Assembly: GCA_008802785.1 (NCBI GenBank)
Contig: VUYT01000007.1
Location: forward strand, 434,001 to 498,000
From: Symmetrospora coprosmae
Taxonomy: Eukaryota; Basidiomycota; Cystobasidiomycetes; Symmetrosporaceae
Length of the DNA: 64,000 bases
Reading direction: 5' to 3'
Within the stretch, counting starts at the first letter, position 1. Each line of letters starts with the position of its first letter. The translations under genes were made by a program, and so were the position numbers. Of this stretch, positions 32,965 through 45,015 are shown piece by piece. The notes beneath the pieces were generated by a model, which was not told the origin of the DNA, searched no databases, and was given only the letters and a program-made list of their open reading frames with translations.

Positions 32965-35900
32965 ATGTCGCCCCAAGCAGTAGGAAAGATCCACGAGACG
33001 CTGGGCGGTGCTGGCCGATATGGGATCCAGCCACGGGCGCTCGATGTCAAAGAGCTCACGAATGCCGTTTCCACGCTGGTCGAGACCAATACAGAGAAGC
33101 TAAATGGCGTAACCACCTCCGGAGTCATCAAGCAGGTCGTCATCATGTCTATCGCCGTCACCGTGGGCCTCGCCGTCTATTTCCTCCTGCTCCGACCGCA
33201 TCTCTCGGTAAGGCAGCGCAGAGCGTCTTGCAGTCAACGTGCTTGCAGCACACATCACTGATGTTCAGAACCTCAACAGAGCCACCTAGCCCCGCGCACC
33301 ACGCAGAAAACTCGCCTGGGCCTTCACATCGACCGCTTCGTCAAAAAGCACTTCAAGCAGGACGGGTACATCAAGCGCGTCTGGGATGCCATCCAGGAAT
33401 TTTACAACACCATGACGCTGGCCGAGTCCGACATGCTCCTCGTGTCCGGACTCGATGCCGTGGCGTACCTCCGCCTCGCCTGGCTGAACGCTTCCATCAT
33501 GGCCTGCATCGCCATCGCCACCTTCCCATCGCTTGTGCCGCTCGATTGGCGGGCGCACAATAAGAACAAGGTTCTCAATACCGAGAAACTTTACAAGGTC
33601 TCCCTCAAAGACTTTACCATACAGGCTCTCACGGGTAACGAGCTGTACTTCCACATTCTCGCCGGCTACGGCATCACTATCATTGTCATGGCACTCGTCT
33701 GGTGGAGTGGGTGCTCCACCAAGAGGTCCCGAGAGGATTGATGGACGGGTTGACCTATCTTCCTGCCTGCAGACAGCTGGTGCCTCTCCAAGCTCCGCGA
33801 GCAATACTACTGCAACCCTGCCTATCTCGACGACAAGGAGGAGGACAGCTACAAGCGCTGTGTGATGATAGCCGATCTTGGGACAAAGCAGTCCCGCATC
33901 CGGGGCAAAATCATCAAGAAGATCCAGTCAACCGACACTCTGGCGGACTGTGACTACGAGATCAAGATCTTCAATACTCCCGATCCACAAGGCCGGGCCG
34001 CCCGCATGAAGCAGCGCAACAAGCACGTCCTGCACCTCGAGAAAGTCGTCACCGACTACCTGGAAAAGAAGCTCGAGAACGTCGAGCGAGAGAAGAGGGG
34101 CGAGAGCCTCCATGACCTCGATCCGGAGCCGATGATGCGGCCACCCGGCTGGCTCGCATGGGCAGACTCGAAAGTCGAAGCGCTCCCCTGGTTCCGCCGC
34201 GAGATCGTCAAAGACTGGAACGACGCCAGCAAATCGAAAGCGAAGCACAAGTATGCTTTTGTATCGTTCTCTTGCGCAGGGGATGTCAGTCGCTTCCTGC
34301 AGGCCTGTGGCGGATCGTCCAACCACGGAAGCTTCAGCATGACGGGCTGGGAGATTGATTTCGCGCCAGCGTAAGTCACAGGCTCTCGAGCGGCGGCATC
34401 ATCCCGATGGCACTGATATCTTTGTTCTCAGCCCGCAGGGTATCATCTGGGCCAATATCGGCTCGAACTCGCAGGTGCGATTCGGCAAGAACATAGGCGG
34501 CTACTTCCTCCTTTCCGTGCTTCTTGTCGTGTATACTCCGGTAAGGCCTCTTTCTCCTGCCCCAAATGGGCTCCTTCTGGACTGACGGACAACTTTTCCT
34601 GTAGCCCATGGCAGGGATCGCGCTCCTGTCGAACGTTGGCGCAGTGACTGCTTATTCTCCCATGCTTGAGCGATGGCAGTCATCCAATCCCAACCTCTTC
34701 ACCGTCCTCACGAGTGAGTGTTTACGCTGCTTCGAGCGCCCATGCAAGAGGACAGCCTGCCTGACCCTGGACCGGACCATCCGCAGCTACGGTACCTCCA
34801 GCCTTGTCTGCCGCAATGTTCTCGATTCTTCCCAAGATCATTCACGCAATTGCATACGCACAGGGCGCCAAGACAACTCGAGCACTGCAGTCCCGCGTCA
34901 TTCACTGGTACCTTGCGTTCACCATCATCGCTCAACTGGTCATTTTTCCGTCCCTATCAACCATCTTTACGCTAGTCAGCAGCGACGTCTCGAACAGAAG
35001 CGCCGCAGACAAGGCGGCCACTGGTCTGAGGAAGGTTTGGGTCGACCTGATCTACTTCCTCTCGCAAGTTCCTATGACGTACCAACAACAGGCCAAGTAA
35101 GAGCAGCCTCATTGGGTACAGGCGACTAGAACTGATCGTCCGAAACTTTGATGCTCAGTTACTGGCTCAACTGGCTAGCAATGCGATGGTTTCTGACTGT
35201 CGTTCAGCTGGTGAGTTTGACAGCTCGTTTGACAACACTGCTGCTGACCTCGGCCTGCCCCGCCCCAAGGCGCAAGCCCCGTTGCTCTTCAGGAACTTCG
35301 TCATACGCTTCATCAGACACCTGACCGCACGAGAAGAGAAAGCAGCGAAGGCTGCACCGGCCGAATATGCCGTGCATGTGAGCAGCCTCGAAGAGCGGGT
35401 TGGACGGCAGGAAACGCGGCAGAGGAGCCAATGCTGACACCGACCACTTCGCAGATTCCGCAAGGCATGTTTGTGCTTGCTCTGTACGTTCACTGCTGCT
35501 CTCGACCTTCCTACACGCCCTCGCTTCGCTGACACGCTGGCTGTTGCGTAGGTCCTTGATGTATGCTGCGACGGTGCCGTTCGTCTCGGCATTTGCAGCA
35601 GTAGCTCTCGGTCTCCTCTGGGTACGATACCACGTCCGCTCGAGGCATATTTGCCAAACGTTCTTGACCCTCACATCGCTTCTGATTCTTATTTGCCAGG
35701 TCATCCACCAGGTGCAAGCGTGCATCTTGTACCACACCGAGTCGGAGACGGGCGGTCGCTTCTGGCTACCCGAGCTGGATCGGTGCGTGAGAACATCGCT
35801 GCCCTGGCTATACCGGTCCTCACTCTGCACAAGGTCCACAGAGTCCTCATCTTCCTTGGCCTATCGCAAGGTATGCTAGCGCTTACGTGCGCTCTGCAAG

Positions 35901-36791
35901 CCAAAGACGTCAAGATGGCCTTCTTTGTGTGAGTGAAAGGTCGAGCATCAAAGCACAGCAGCCGAAATCTAGGCTGAGGACGGGAGTGTCACCAGCGCCC
36001 CCGCTACCGGAATCACCATGCTCTTCAGATTTGCGCTCCGAAGCCGCTTCAACAGCACGCTCGTCTATGTGGGTGGACGGTCTCGCGTTATGGCGGCTCG
36101 CGCTCTGACGGGATGACACTTCGGCTCGCAGATGACGAGTGAGCTGGCTAGCGTGCGGACGTCCTTGGAACCGGATCTCACGCCCAAGGATCTGGAGAAT
36201 ATTTGGGGTTTTGTTCCAAAAGGGATCAAGCTCGTCTTGTGAGTACGAAGAGACCGGTGAGGGGACGGGTGCAGAGCTGACGATTCTTTCATGCACCCAC
36301 AGCAAGGAAGACATTCGCGAAGCTGCACATGCACTTCTGGAGGAGCAGTGCGTCTCCCTCTTTCGACGAGTTGTTTCGTGTTACGCTGACGTTGCAGCTG
36401 CAGTGGCTTACTCCCGCTGGTAGAGATCGTCGATCATGTGGTCAAGATAGACGAGAAGGACCCAGAGAAAGACGACGAGAAGTCGGGAAAGCTCAAAGCA
36501 GCAGCGAAGGTGGTAAAGGCCGGCGTGTTGCTCGCAAAGGGTGCCAGGAAGCGCAAGCCTGCCGATCCAAAGGCGCCCAACCCAGACAAGGAGTCGGACT
36601 CTGCTGCGGTCACCGCTGGGAAGACCATGTTCGTCAATGCAGCGCTACAGGGTGCCATTAAGGGACAGCCTGGGACTGGCCGGACTGCGCAAGCTGTACT
36701 CGGCGGCACAGCCACAGTCATGCGCGCTGGGAAGCGGTTCAAGAACAAGGCGAAGAGGACGTCGCAGGCGATATTGCCAGGTCCGCTTTAA
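32965..36791 (+). CDS. CSC1/OSCA/TMEM63-family membrane channel
   Basis: Multi-pass protein of the osmosensitive or mechanosensitive calcium-permeable channel family (DUF221/RSN1_7TM). Sixteen exons: 32965-33207, 33280-33706, 33773-34370, 34432-34540, 34605-34713, 34787-35096, 35159-35210, 35270-35377, 35455-35483, 35552-35621, 35700-35782, 35842-35928, 36029-36068, 36132-36238, 36303-36347 and 36404-36791 (934 aa). An N-terminal TM (VVIMSIAVTVGLAVYFLLL) is followed by two more, then the cytosolic RRM-like loop (KYAFVSFSCAGDVSRFLQAC), and the 7-TM core with SAAMFSILPKIIHAIAYAQG and TESETGGRFW. A Lys/Glu-rich tail ends it. The intron at 35622-35699 is 78 nt and open in frame, so it could be retained. 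The last junction has an alternative acceptor at 36397. It is the most intron-dense gene here. Confidence 0.85.
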
Positions 36792-36856
36792 AGATACTGT
36801 TAGGTCGTCTGCTTGTGTAGCTACTCTCCGTCTAGTATTAGGGCCACAGTGCTGGC

Positions 36857-39800
36857 TCAACCGAACTTGATCTCCATGCCCGGCGTCCATTGCCCCGGCT
36901 GCTGTGCTCTGAGCGTGCGCGGCGTAGGCTGAGCCGGCCTGGTCGGCTCTTTCGTCTTTGACGGCGTTGGCTGAGGCGCTTGCTGCTGCTGCTGCGACTG
37001 AATCTGACGGGCCGGAGGATTAGGTGACTTCAAGGTCGGCGTTGTCCGGTCTGACTCGTGGTCTTGTACCGACATGGACTCCATGTTGAGCGCGTTGAGC
37101 AGCCCTTGCGCTTCTGACCGTCGAGCATGTACCCACTTGATGCGCATGAAGGTGAAACTGTTGTCAGCGAGAACAACGTTGGCCAATGGGCGTGGAAACC
37201 TGCGACTGACCTCTCGGACAGTGGCTCTGAGCTGATCGAGGAGGTTTGCAAACTCTCGATAGAAGTTGAGCGCCTCTGTAAGGTTCTGCCTGATCTCCTG
37301 ATGCTTGCTGAGGGCCACATCCAGGCGCTGAAGGGCCTCTTCTCGCTCCTTGAGCACCGGATCGCTCTTGCGAGCAGACACGAAGCGCTCATTTCTGTCC
37401 TACGAGTGCAGACCACCTTAATCAGACTCGAGCGCTAGGTCATGCCTAAATTGTACCACCTTACCGCGATCCTGTGCAGCAGGTCTGTCTGCCGCCGTTC
37501 ATTCCCTGCGAGCGTATCTCGATAGAAATTGTAGTTGCCGAGCTGCTTCTGGAAGAGATCCTCGAAATGTGCAGCCTCGATCTTCTCGGAGGATTTGCTG
37601 CTGAAGGCATGCTGCTCCTCCATGACCAGTGGTCGAATGTCATCATCCTCAGCCGCCCGCTTTGCGTCCTCGAGCGTCCGGCGCCGTGCCGCGATAAGGT
37701 CGTCCAGGTCTTCCAGCATCCTGCGTAGCTCGCGAACAAGAGCGGTCTGTGAGCTGGGCGAAGTAATGTCGTCATAGCTGTTTTGGCGACGGGATGTTGA
37801 CGGCACAGAAGCCTCTAGCGCGTCCTGCCAGATGATACACTTGCAAGTCTCAGCCGATCGAAAGGGAACCACCTCCTTGTCTGCGATTTACTTACCTGCG
37901 GTCCCTCGAGCAGCTGCAAGGGCCCTTCCCACTCTCCCAATTTCTTCCTGACGAGCTTGTCGCTGCTACCAGCAGCATCAAGCGTATCCCTGAACTTCTG
38001 GATCTTGATCCGCAGCTGCTCATTCAGTGCTTCCGACGTCGGTCTCGTCCACCTCTCCTTCCCAAAGTGCAGCCGCAGCTGGACATCCTCGCTCTCTTCC
38101 TGGTCGAGCAGCTCGGACACGTCGTCGAGCACCTTGCGGTCGGTGGCAGCGACCGACAGAGCATCCTGCGTCATTGTTCGAAGACGCTTCGTCCCGCCTT
38201 CGCGACGGAGATCTTCGGCTTTCCGTAGCAAGGACGGCGGAAGGCCAAGGGGAACTTCCAGAGCTTGAATGGAGCCGGGCAGGTTCAGCTCTTGCAAAGT
38301 GCTGAGCGTGGTAGTATAGCCAAATAGTTGTCAGCCTGCATATGGTAGGTACGTCTATCTTCCCCACTACCACTGACCTCGTCGATTCGTGATCGAGGTC
38401 ATCCTTCTTTGCAGCGACTTCCTCGCGGATGAAGGCTTCCTTTCGATCGTCGTAGATGCTGATAGCGAGATGCACGGCGTAGGGCATGAGTCGCTCGAAC
38501 AGCGGGCGCATGCCCAAGCCTCCCTTGCCAGTGTGCAACTTGGGTATTGGGTATTCAACGTCGGTAGGGAGGAAGGGCTTGGCCATCGGAACTGCCTGGA
38601 TGGCGGGCAGAGATGCTTCGGAAGTGACTGCTTGCAGATAGATGAGAGAGTTGTCCCGCTCCGCGCGTTTTGTGAGGTCCAGCAGCGTCGCCTGCAAGGA
38701 CTTTATGTCTACAACCACGCTGGGCGGGACGCCCTTCTTGGATGTATCGAGACCATGCTTGACATACTTTTGTGCGAGATGCAAGCGACCGAGTTCGTCT
38801 CCGTAGCGATTGGCCGCGGAATCGTCACAGCTCTTTCGGTACTGCGCAACAGCGGCAAAGTGCCACCTCTTATAGGTGACGTGGTTGATCCAGCCGGTTG
38901 GGAAAGCGAACGTCGGCCAGACGCCACCAGCCCCTCTAGCTTCCGTAGCTTTGGCAAGAGCTTCAGCGTAGAAGAGTGAGACCTGCACCGCTATCCGGGC
39001 GATCACTCCGTTCTTGGAGTGATTGTTGATGGCTGTCTGGAAATAGGACTCTTGTGCTTGGGCGAGAAGGACGGCAATGAGAGCGTCTAGTGAAGGCTTG
39101 GACAGGTCCGGGGATGGCGGGTTGCGGTCTTCTGCCGATAGCTGAACGCTGGGCAGAACAGCGTCTCTAATGTATGTGAGAATGCCGGCTGCGGTCTGCA
39201 GGCCACGTTGGAATGGATGGGCGGTCAGATCAGCGACCAAACAGCAGAGTCCTGGGAAAGCAGAGAACGCACAATCAAGGCTGAGACTGCACGCTTTGCT
39301 CCTTCTGGCTGCGAGCGATCTTCACGGGTTGCATTGTGAGCGTAGACGGCAGCAAGGCTGTAGAGCACGCTACACCGCTCATACTGGAGGTCTGAGATCT
39401 CAACAGGGTCGGTGGTCGGTAGGCCGCCAGACAGAGAGAATTCTGCTTGCTGTCCTGGAGGGGTCGGTGTTGCAAAGAGGGGATACCAGGGGAAGGATGC
39501 GCCAATCTGGGGAGATGGCACAGAAGCGGCGTCAGATGGGGGAGATGGGATCAGGCACGCAGTTTCTGACCACTCACGTCCAGCGGGAACTTGCCCAGCA
39601 TGAAGGCGAGCTGAGCATGGTACCTGTAAGCTCAGTAGTGCAGCAGCAGCAGCATCATCCGTCAGCCCGACGTCAGGAGCGCTTTCACGTGCACATCCGT
39701 GGACGCACAGGATGATCTGCTCGACGCTTCCCGATGGCCATTCTGAGCCAGGCGACGACGAGCTGATGGTGGCCGCCTTACGCAGATCGTCAAGCTGCTT

Positions 39801-40052
39801 TGCATCCCCCGCCAGCGAATCTGGATGCGAGTCTGGGTCGTTGGTCTGAGCATAGGTCCGGTTGCCGTAGCCTCTGATGGCTCCGACAAGATCCACCTAG
39901 AGGAGAGGAGAAGAGGCGGTAGGAGCAATGATGAGAAGTGGTCAGCCGTTCCTCGTTGATCACTGATGGCGCTGCTCCAGGTCATGCTGAGGCCGACTGC
40001 TCACCTCCTGCGTGATCTTGCATGGGAACGGGATGCTCGGCTGGTTGGCCAT
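36857..40052 (-). CDS. RIM20: BRO1-domain protein, Rim20/PalA (ALIX-like)
   Basis: Scaffold of the fungal alkaline-pH (Rim/Pal) pathway that binds ESCRT-III and the Rim101/PacC factor. Exons: 40005-40052, 39709-39896, 39578-39623, 39273-39506, 38378-39195, 37896-38301, 37465-37824 and 36857-37399 (880 aa). The BRO1 domain begins MANQPSIPFPCKITQEVDLV and includes LYHAQLAFMLGKFPLDIGAS, YERCSVLYSLAAVYAHNA and RWHFAAVAQYRKS. The coiled V domain runs from about residue 400 (LNLPGSIQALEVPLGLPPSL) to about 760. The tail is Pro/Gln-rich (QQQQQAPQPTPSKTK). Rim20 is favoured over the endosomal Bro1 because of overall length and the V-domain start, but this is not proven. Its 3' end is only 65 bp from that of the channel gene. 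Confidence 0.85.
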
Positions 40053-40343
40053 CTTCCGACTCGTGGATGGAACGCGATATCACCAATCCACTCTGCAGTG
40101 ATGCGGACGGCGCGCTATACAGAAAAGATAGGACTCGGGCGTCTGCGGTTCTTGGTATGCTTTCGGTCGTGGAGGAAGCAAGAGGCACTCTAGGCAGCGG
40201 CAGCGCAGTCTCTGGGGAGCTGTCCAGCGTGATGCACGAAAAGGTTCACCAGTGACCGTCTAACGATGGGTACTAACGCTATCTCACACCGAGTTGCGCA
40301 TAGCTTGGTACTAAAGACAACGCCCGCCCGCCTGACGTCGACG

Positions 40344-41910
40344 TCATGCAGCCTCGCCGAACAGCGTGACAAGCAGGTCGATGGCTCGCCTAGCTGCTCC
40401 CCAGGAGTTCTGGTATCCACTTCCGCTGTGACCGTAGTGATGCAGGACTGGCACGCCTTCCGGGCCTTGTTGCGCCCATAACAAGTGCGTGCAAGTGCGT
40501 GAGCGAACAAGGCCTCCATCTGACGGCATTGTCCGGGCCAGACTCACCTTCGCAGAGCTCCCTTCTGACACCGCCATTGCGACTCGGGCGCCTGCCTACC
40601 CCGACCTCAAGCAGGTCAAGGTCCTCCCAGGTCCCGTATTCCCGCTTTTCCGGCGGCAAGAGGTCCCGGTCGTATCGAACTGCCCGTTCAAGCATGAGCT
40701 GCGTCGTTTCTGGCCTCACGGCAGCCTCCCAATCGCGCCCCTCCTTCGTTCCCCCGATGATAACCACGCCCGACGAGCGCGGGATCGTATAGCTTGACCA
40801 GCCTTCGCCCTTGACTGTCTTCCCATGTTTGATCCAGGGGGCGCGGATGATGCACAGCTGCCCGCGTGTTGGGAAGACGGCCTTGTCCTCGACATCCCCG
40901 AGCGTCAGCGCGCCGAGGCCTGTGCAGTTGACAATGAGATCTGGTCGCGTGTCGGCGTAGGTCATTGCTTGATTCAGGCTATCCAGCTTTGCTCGGACAA
41001 TCTTGCCTCCCGCAGCCGTGAAGCGCTTGGCTAGGTATTCCAGATAGGTAGGAGTGTCGATGCTGAGAACCGCATGTCAGTGACCAAAGCACAGACCCGT
41101 GCTGTGCGACCCACGTCATGGTCTTGAAGTAAATGCCAAACGAGACTTCCGGAGGCAGCTCTTCTTTCGGAATGTCCGCGAGCTGTGACCGCTCACACGT
41201 TAGTGCATGTCTGCGCTCAGCAAGCGATACGGTCCGCACCTCTGGATAGTTGCACAGCCTCAAGCCTTCTGGCACTGGCCCGTTGTTGAAGCCATCGAGG
41301 AAGTACTGGTCCACGCACGAGTCAGCGGGGCGGCCAGTCGTCGCGTAGAAGCGTGGGGGCCGCACACCTCGTACTGGTCTATCTCCATGATTGCAGAAGT
41401 TTCTCCGTCCCGTTGTTGGCGCTGGAATACCTCGAAGCTTTCCATGTCAGTCGCTGCGGGTAAGTCCGAGAGGCATGTCAGATTGCGGCGGTCTTGCGAG
41501 CTCGAGGGCCGGACGTCGCTCGCTGTACGGACCTGCTTCTTCCACGTCGTCTCCGTTGGCGTGTGTGACATGATGTGCGCCCTACTTTGCGAGCTGTTCT
41601 CAGTCAGATCGGCCTGCTTTGTGTCGCGGCGTCTTGACAGACTGTACGCACAGCCCATGGAGATGTGTAGTCGATGGTCTTGTTGTCGCCCGGCAGATGC
41701 TCCGCGACGACAACGCAGTGGGTATCCGGATAGCGCTGTAGAAGCTCAATTGCAGTGGTGAGGCCGATGACGCCTGCGTGACTGCAAGCCTCAGAGACGG
41801 TCCTCAGAGGCGGATGCCATCGGATCCGGACTCGAGCCTTGGCATCTCGCCTCACCTGCCCCGATGACGACGACTGACCTAGCCCGGCGGAGTCCTGGCG
41901 TGTGCGACAT
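40344..41910 (-). CDS. D-amino-acid oxidase
   Basis: FAD enzyme that oxidises D-amino acids to keto acids, ammonia and peroxide. Eight exons: 41856-41910, 41652-41773, 41532-41580, 41368-41453, 41240-41305, 41115-41182, 40548-41062 and 40344-40465 (360 aa). The dinucleotide-binding motif VVVIGAGVIGLTTAIEL is split by intron 1. Other family marks are DYTSPWAGAHHVTHANGDD, TPTYLEYLAKRF, IVNCTGLGALTLGD, RGQLCIIRAPW, TIPRSSGVVIIGGTKEG and the C-terminal HHYGHSGSGYQNSWGAA. The protein ends GEAA, so the usual peroxisomal SKL-type signal is not present in this model. It lies between RIM20 and a P450 gene on the same strand. Confidence 0.9.
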
Positions 41911-42179
41911 TGCTCCGACTGCGATACATGTGTAGAAAGCAGAAGGGATGTCGGGTCACGGTGTGCCTCGCATGTGTACCTACCTACCTGGCCATTGCCG
42001 CAATTGCCGATGCTAGGCATGAGAAGACCCTCAAGGCAATGGCACACTCGCCATTTGGGGAGAGCTAGCTACATTGCAAGGTACCCAGAAGATGAAGGCG
42101 TTGCTACAGGCACATGCTGACGTCGGGTGCGTATATTCGCGCGGATTCTGCCTTATGACTTCACCTCTTTACTCGCACG

Positions 42180-44664
42180 TCATACTCTCACGGCCTTCTT
42201 GACGCGGAGGGGAAGCTGCGAGCCTTCATCCTCCTTGCCTGCCAGGCACATCCTCGTGACAATATTCGAGCGCTTGGTCTGGTGGCGACGAGAGTGTCCA
42301 GATCAGCCTTTGCCAAATGGCTCCCAGTGCCCGGGTGGCCTACACAAGTCATGGCGTCACTCACAAACTCTGTTCCGCCAATGTCACGCTCTTCGAACTC
42401 GTAGGCATTGATGAGAGTCGCCAGGATGGTCTTGTACTCGAGGAGGGCGAAGCGGTAGCCGATGCATCCTCTACAAGAATTTGAGCGGTCAGCAAAGCTA
42501 ACGATAGCCTGCAGCGTCGCAAAGCCAGGTAAGCTTACCTCGGACCACCTAGGAACGCAAGAAGCGGAGCCCAAGCCGTGAAGCCCTTCGCACGGGACTC
42601 GAGATCAGCCTCGAGCCAGCGGTCCGGGCGGTACTGATCGGCATCCTCCCCGAACAGCTCCTTCGACTGCTGCATCGTGTATATGCCAATCATGATGACC
42701 GTCCCCTTGCTGACGGTGACGGCGTCAATCTGCTTGCCGTTCTTGCCGACCAGCGGCTCGCTCAGCGGAATGACATCGTCGTGGCCGGCCTCGCGGACCG
42801 TGAGATGCACAGGAGGGCAGAAGCGCATCGTCTCTCTCTGCGGAAGACAAGCTGCGCGGTCAGCCAGTCATGCGCGCGTGATAGGCGGAGCACTCGACTC
42901 ACGATGACTGCATCCATGTAAGGCAAGCTGTTCAGCTCCTCAGCGGAGAGCTCGTCCCTGCCTTCGCTCTTGGCCAGTCCTTTCGCTTCCTGTACTTCCT
43001 TGCGAAGTCTGTCCTGCATATCCTTGTTCTTGCTAAGGTACAGCAACGTCCACGAGAGTGCGACTGTTGCATATGGGCAGAAGAGTCGGAGTCTCAGCGG
43101 AGTCTGGAGCTCCGATCACACCGGCGGAAGCACACACCTGCAGTGGTTTCATGACCCGCCAGCATGAAGGTTGTGATCTGACCCATGAGCTCCTCATCGG
43201 TGATCATGTCCTTCTTGCTCTCCTTGAGGTTGGCCTTGACGATCAGGGACAGAAGATCGATCTTGTCATCGAGTTCGCCAGCTTCGGCCTGCTTGCGCCG
43301 GATCTCGAGCATCTTGCGTCCTTCACCCTGCATGACAGCCATGCTCTTCTTGACAGCCAGCAGCGTCTTGGTAGGCAGCTTGGTCACGATTGGGAAGTAT
43401 CGGGCAAGGCCGAACATCAGAACCTGCGCGACGAGCACAGAGCCGAGTCAGCCCTCCCATCGCGAGTCAAGGCGACGGTCAATAGCTGACCATCGGGGTA
43501 GTGATCTTTCGAGGCTTGAGCATGCCGCGGAAGACCGAGGCTAGCGGCGTCTCCTCGGCAGTCGTGTCCAGCTCGTTGAAGGCAAAGTCGAAGCCAGCCA
43601 GACCAATGATGTCGAGCGTGCAGCGGGACAACCAGCCGACAAAATCAACGATGACGTGATCGCCTTTGACAGCTGGCGAGTTCTCCTTGTGCGACTGCTC
43701 GATGACTTCGTCCAGGCGGTCGCGGAGCTGTCGGTTTGATCGCGGCGATAGGCAGGTTCAGCAAAGGTAGCGGTCGCAGATGAGGTCAGGCTGCTCACTC
43801 TGTTGGCTTCCGCCTGGAAGATGGGCAGGTAGCCATTGACTTGCGTCCACGTAAACGCAGCCGTCATATTTCGCTTCTGGCGTTTGTGGTCATCGCCTTC
43901 CGCGAAGAGAATGCCCTTTCCGCTGATGTGGTGAGGACAGAGGCTTTAGCTGCGGGCAGAGAAGAAGCGGCGGATCTAGCGTCGCGCACAGGATGGTCCC
44001 CATCTGCTCGCGTGCCTGAGCGGGCTTTGGGTACTCGTAGCTGTGATTCAGGAGGATGTGCTGAAGTGCCTTCGGGTCGGTGACGTAGAGACGACTTTCG
44101 CCCATGAACCCTCGATACTTGATGACCTTGCCGAACTTCTCGACCCATCCCGTGTGCAGGCTGGCGGCTTCAGCTGTGGATGGAAGCAGCGTAGGCGTTA
44201 GAACCCCACAACGGCGGCGACGGAGCTTCCTTGTGCACACCTTCGAAGATCTCGGCGAGATTGCCGCTGATGAGGTTGCGCGTTGACGGACCGGGGACAT
44301 TGCGGATCTTCGAGACATACTTTGGCTTGATGAAGAGGTGGTAGACTAGGATTCCGAGTATTAGAATTGCTGCAGCTCTATAAGGTGTAAAGTGGCTTTG
44401 GTCAGAAGAGCTCGCATGAGCCGGGACGATGGCAGACTCCGGCACGGCAGCAGAATCGATGAGCAGTTGACACAGTCACAGTGCTGCTGCTGGCTGTGGC
44501 GCTGGTGCTTCGTGCCGCTCTGCGACTCTGCGACGTGTCCAGCATCTTTGCCACCGCCGGCTACTTTGGGCGGCCGGAGTCGGCCCCTCTGCCCGCGACG
44601 GTGCGACTCACGACAGCTTCCCTCCTGCAAATGGCAGACCAGGGAGGTCGATAGCAACAGACAT
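42180..44664 (-). CDS. Microsomal cytochrome P450
   Basis: Haem mono-oxygenase anchored in the ER; substrate unknown. Ten exons: 44612-44664, 44241-44377, 43990-44173, 43799-43922, 43491-43727, 43138-43423, 42903-43063, 42539-42837, 42365-42470 and 42180-42278 (561 aa). The membrane anchor AAAILILGILVYHLF follows a short N-terminus, MSVAIDLPGLPFAGG, coded by exon 1. Family motifs: proline hinge VPGPST, I-helix AGHETTA, ExxR in RETMRF, PERF-like YRPDRW, and the haem-binding FLGGPRGCIG, split by an intron before Gly-Cys. An upstream part in DNA that looks non-coding (44378-44611) is best read as a 234-nt first intron, because the second exon has no ATG of its own. Confidence 0.92.
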
Positions 44665-45015
44665 GGCAGCAGAGGGTGTGCGACAAGTTTGCCCTGCCCT
44701 GGCGTGGTGGTGGGAGCAGAGTCGAGAGCAGCGAACCAGAGCAATGCGGTTTGCCCAGACCTCGGCGGGCTGCTCGGCCGACTCGGAGCTCTCGCTGCGA
44801 GAGTGCGAAAGCGAAGAACGGCGTGAATTAGCGGGACTGACGGACGAACGGCAGACAAGCGTTACCGGCAAGAGCACACACACACACACACGATGCTGAC
44901 AGCTACAGCTTGACAACAACGACAGAACAACATTGCGAGCTGCGCTGGCGCTCTGGTCTCGCCCGCACCTCGGTCGACCACACCATCAAAAAGCAGACGT
45001 CCTTCCTGTTCCCCG
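44665..45015. other. Gap between P450 start and MAPKKK 3' end
   Basis: This 351-bp region has no gene. It holds a (CA)8 microsatellite at 44875-44890. Confidence 0.6.
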
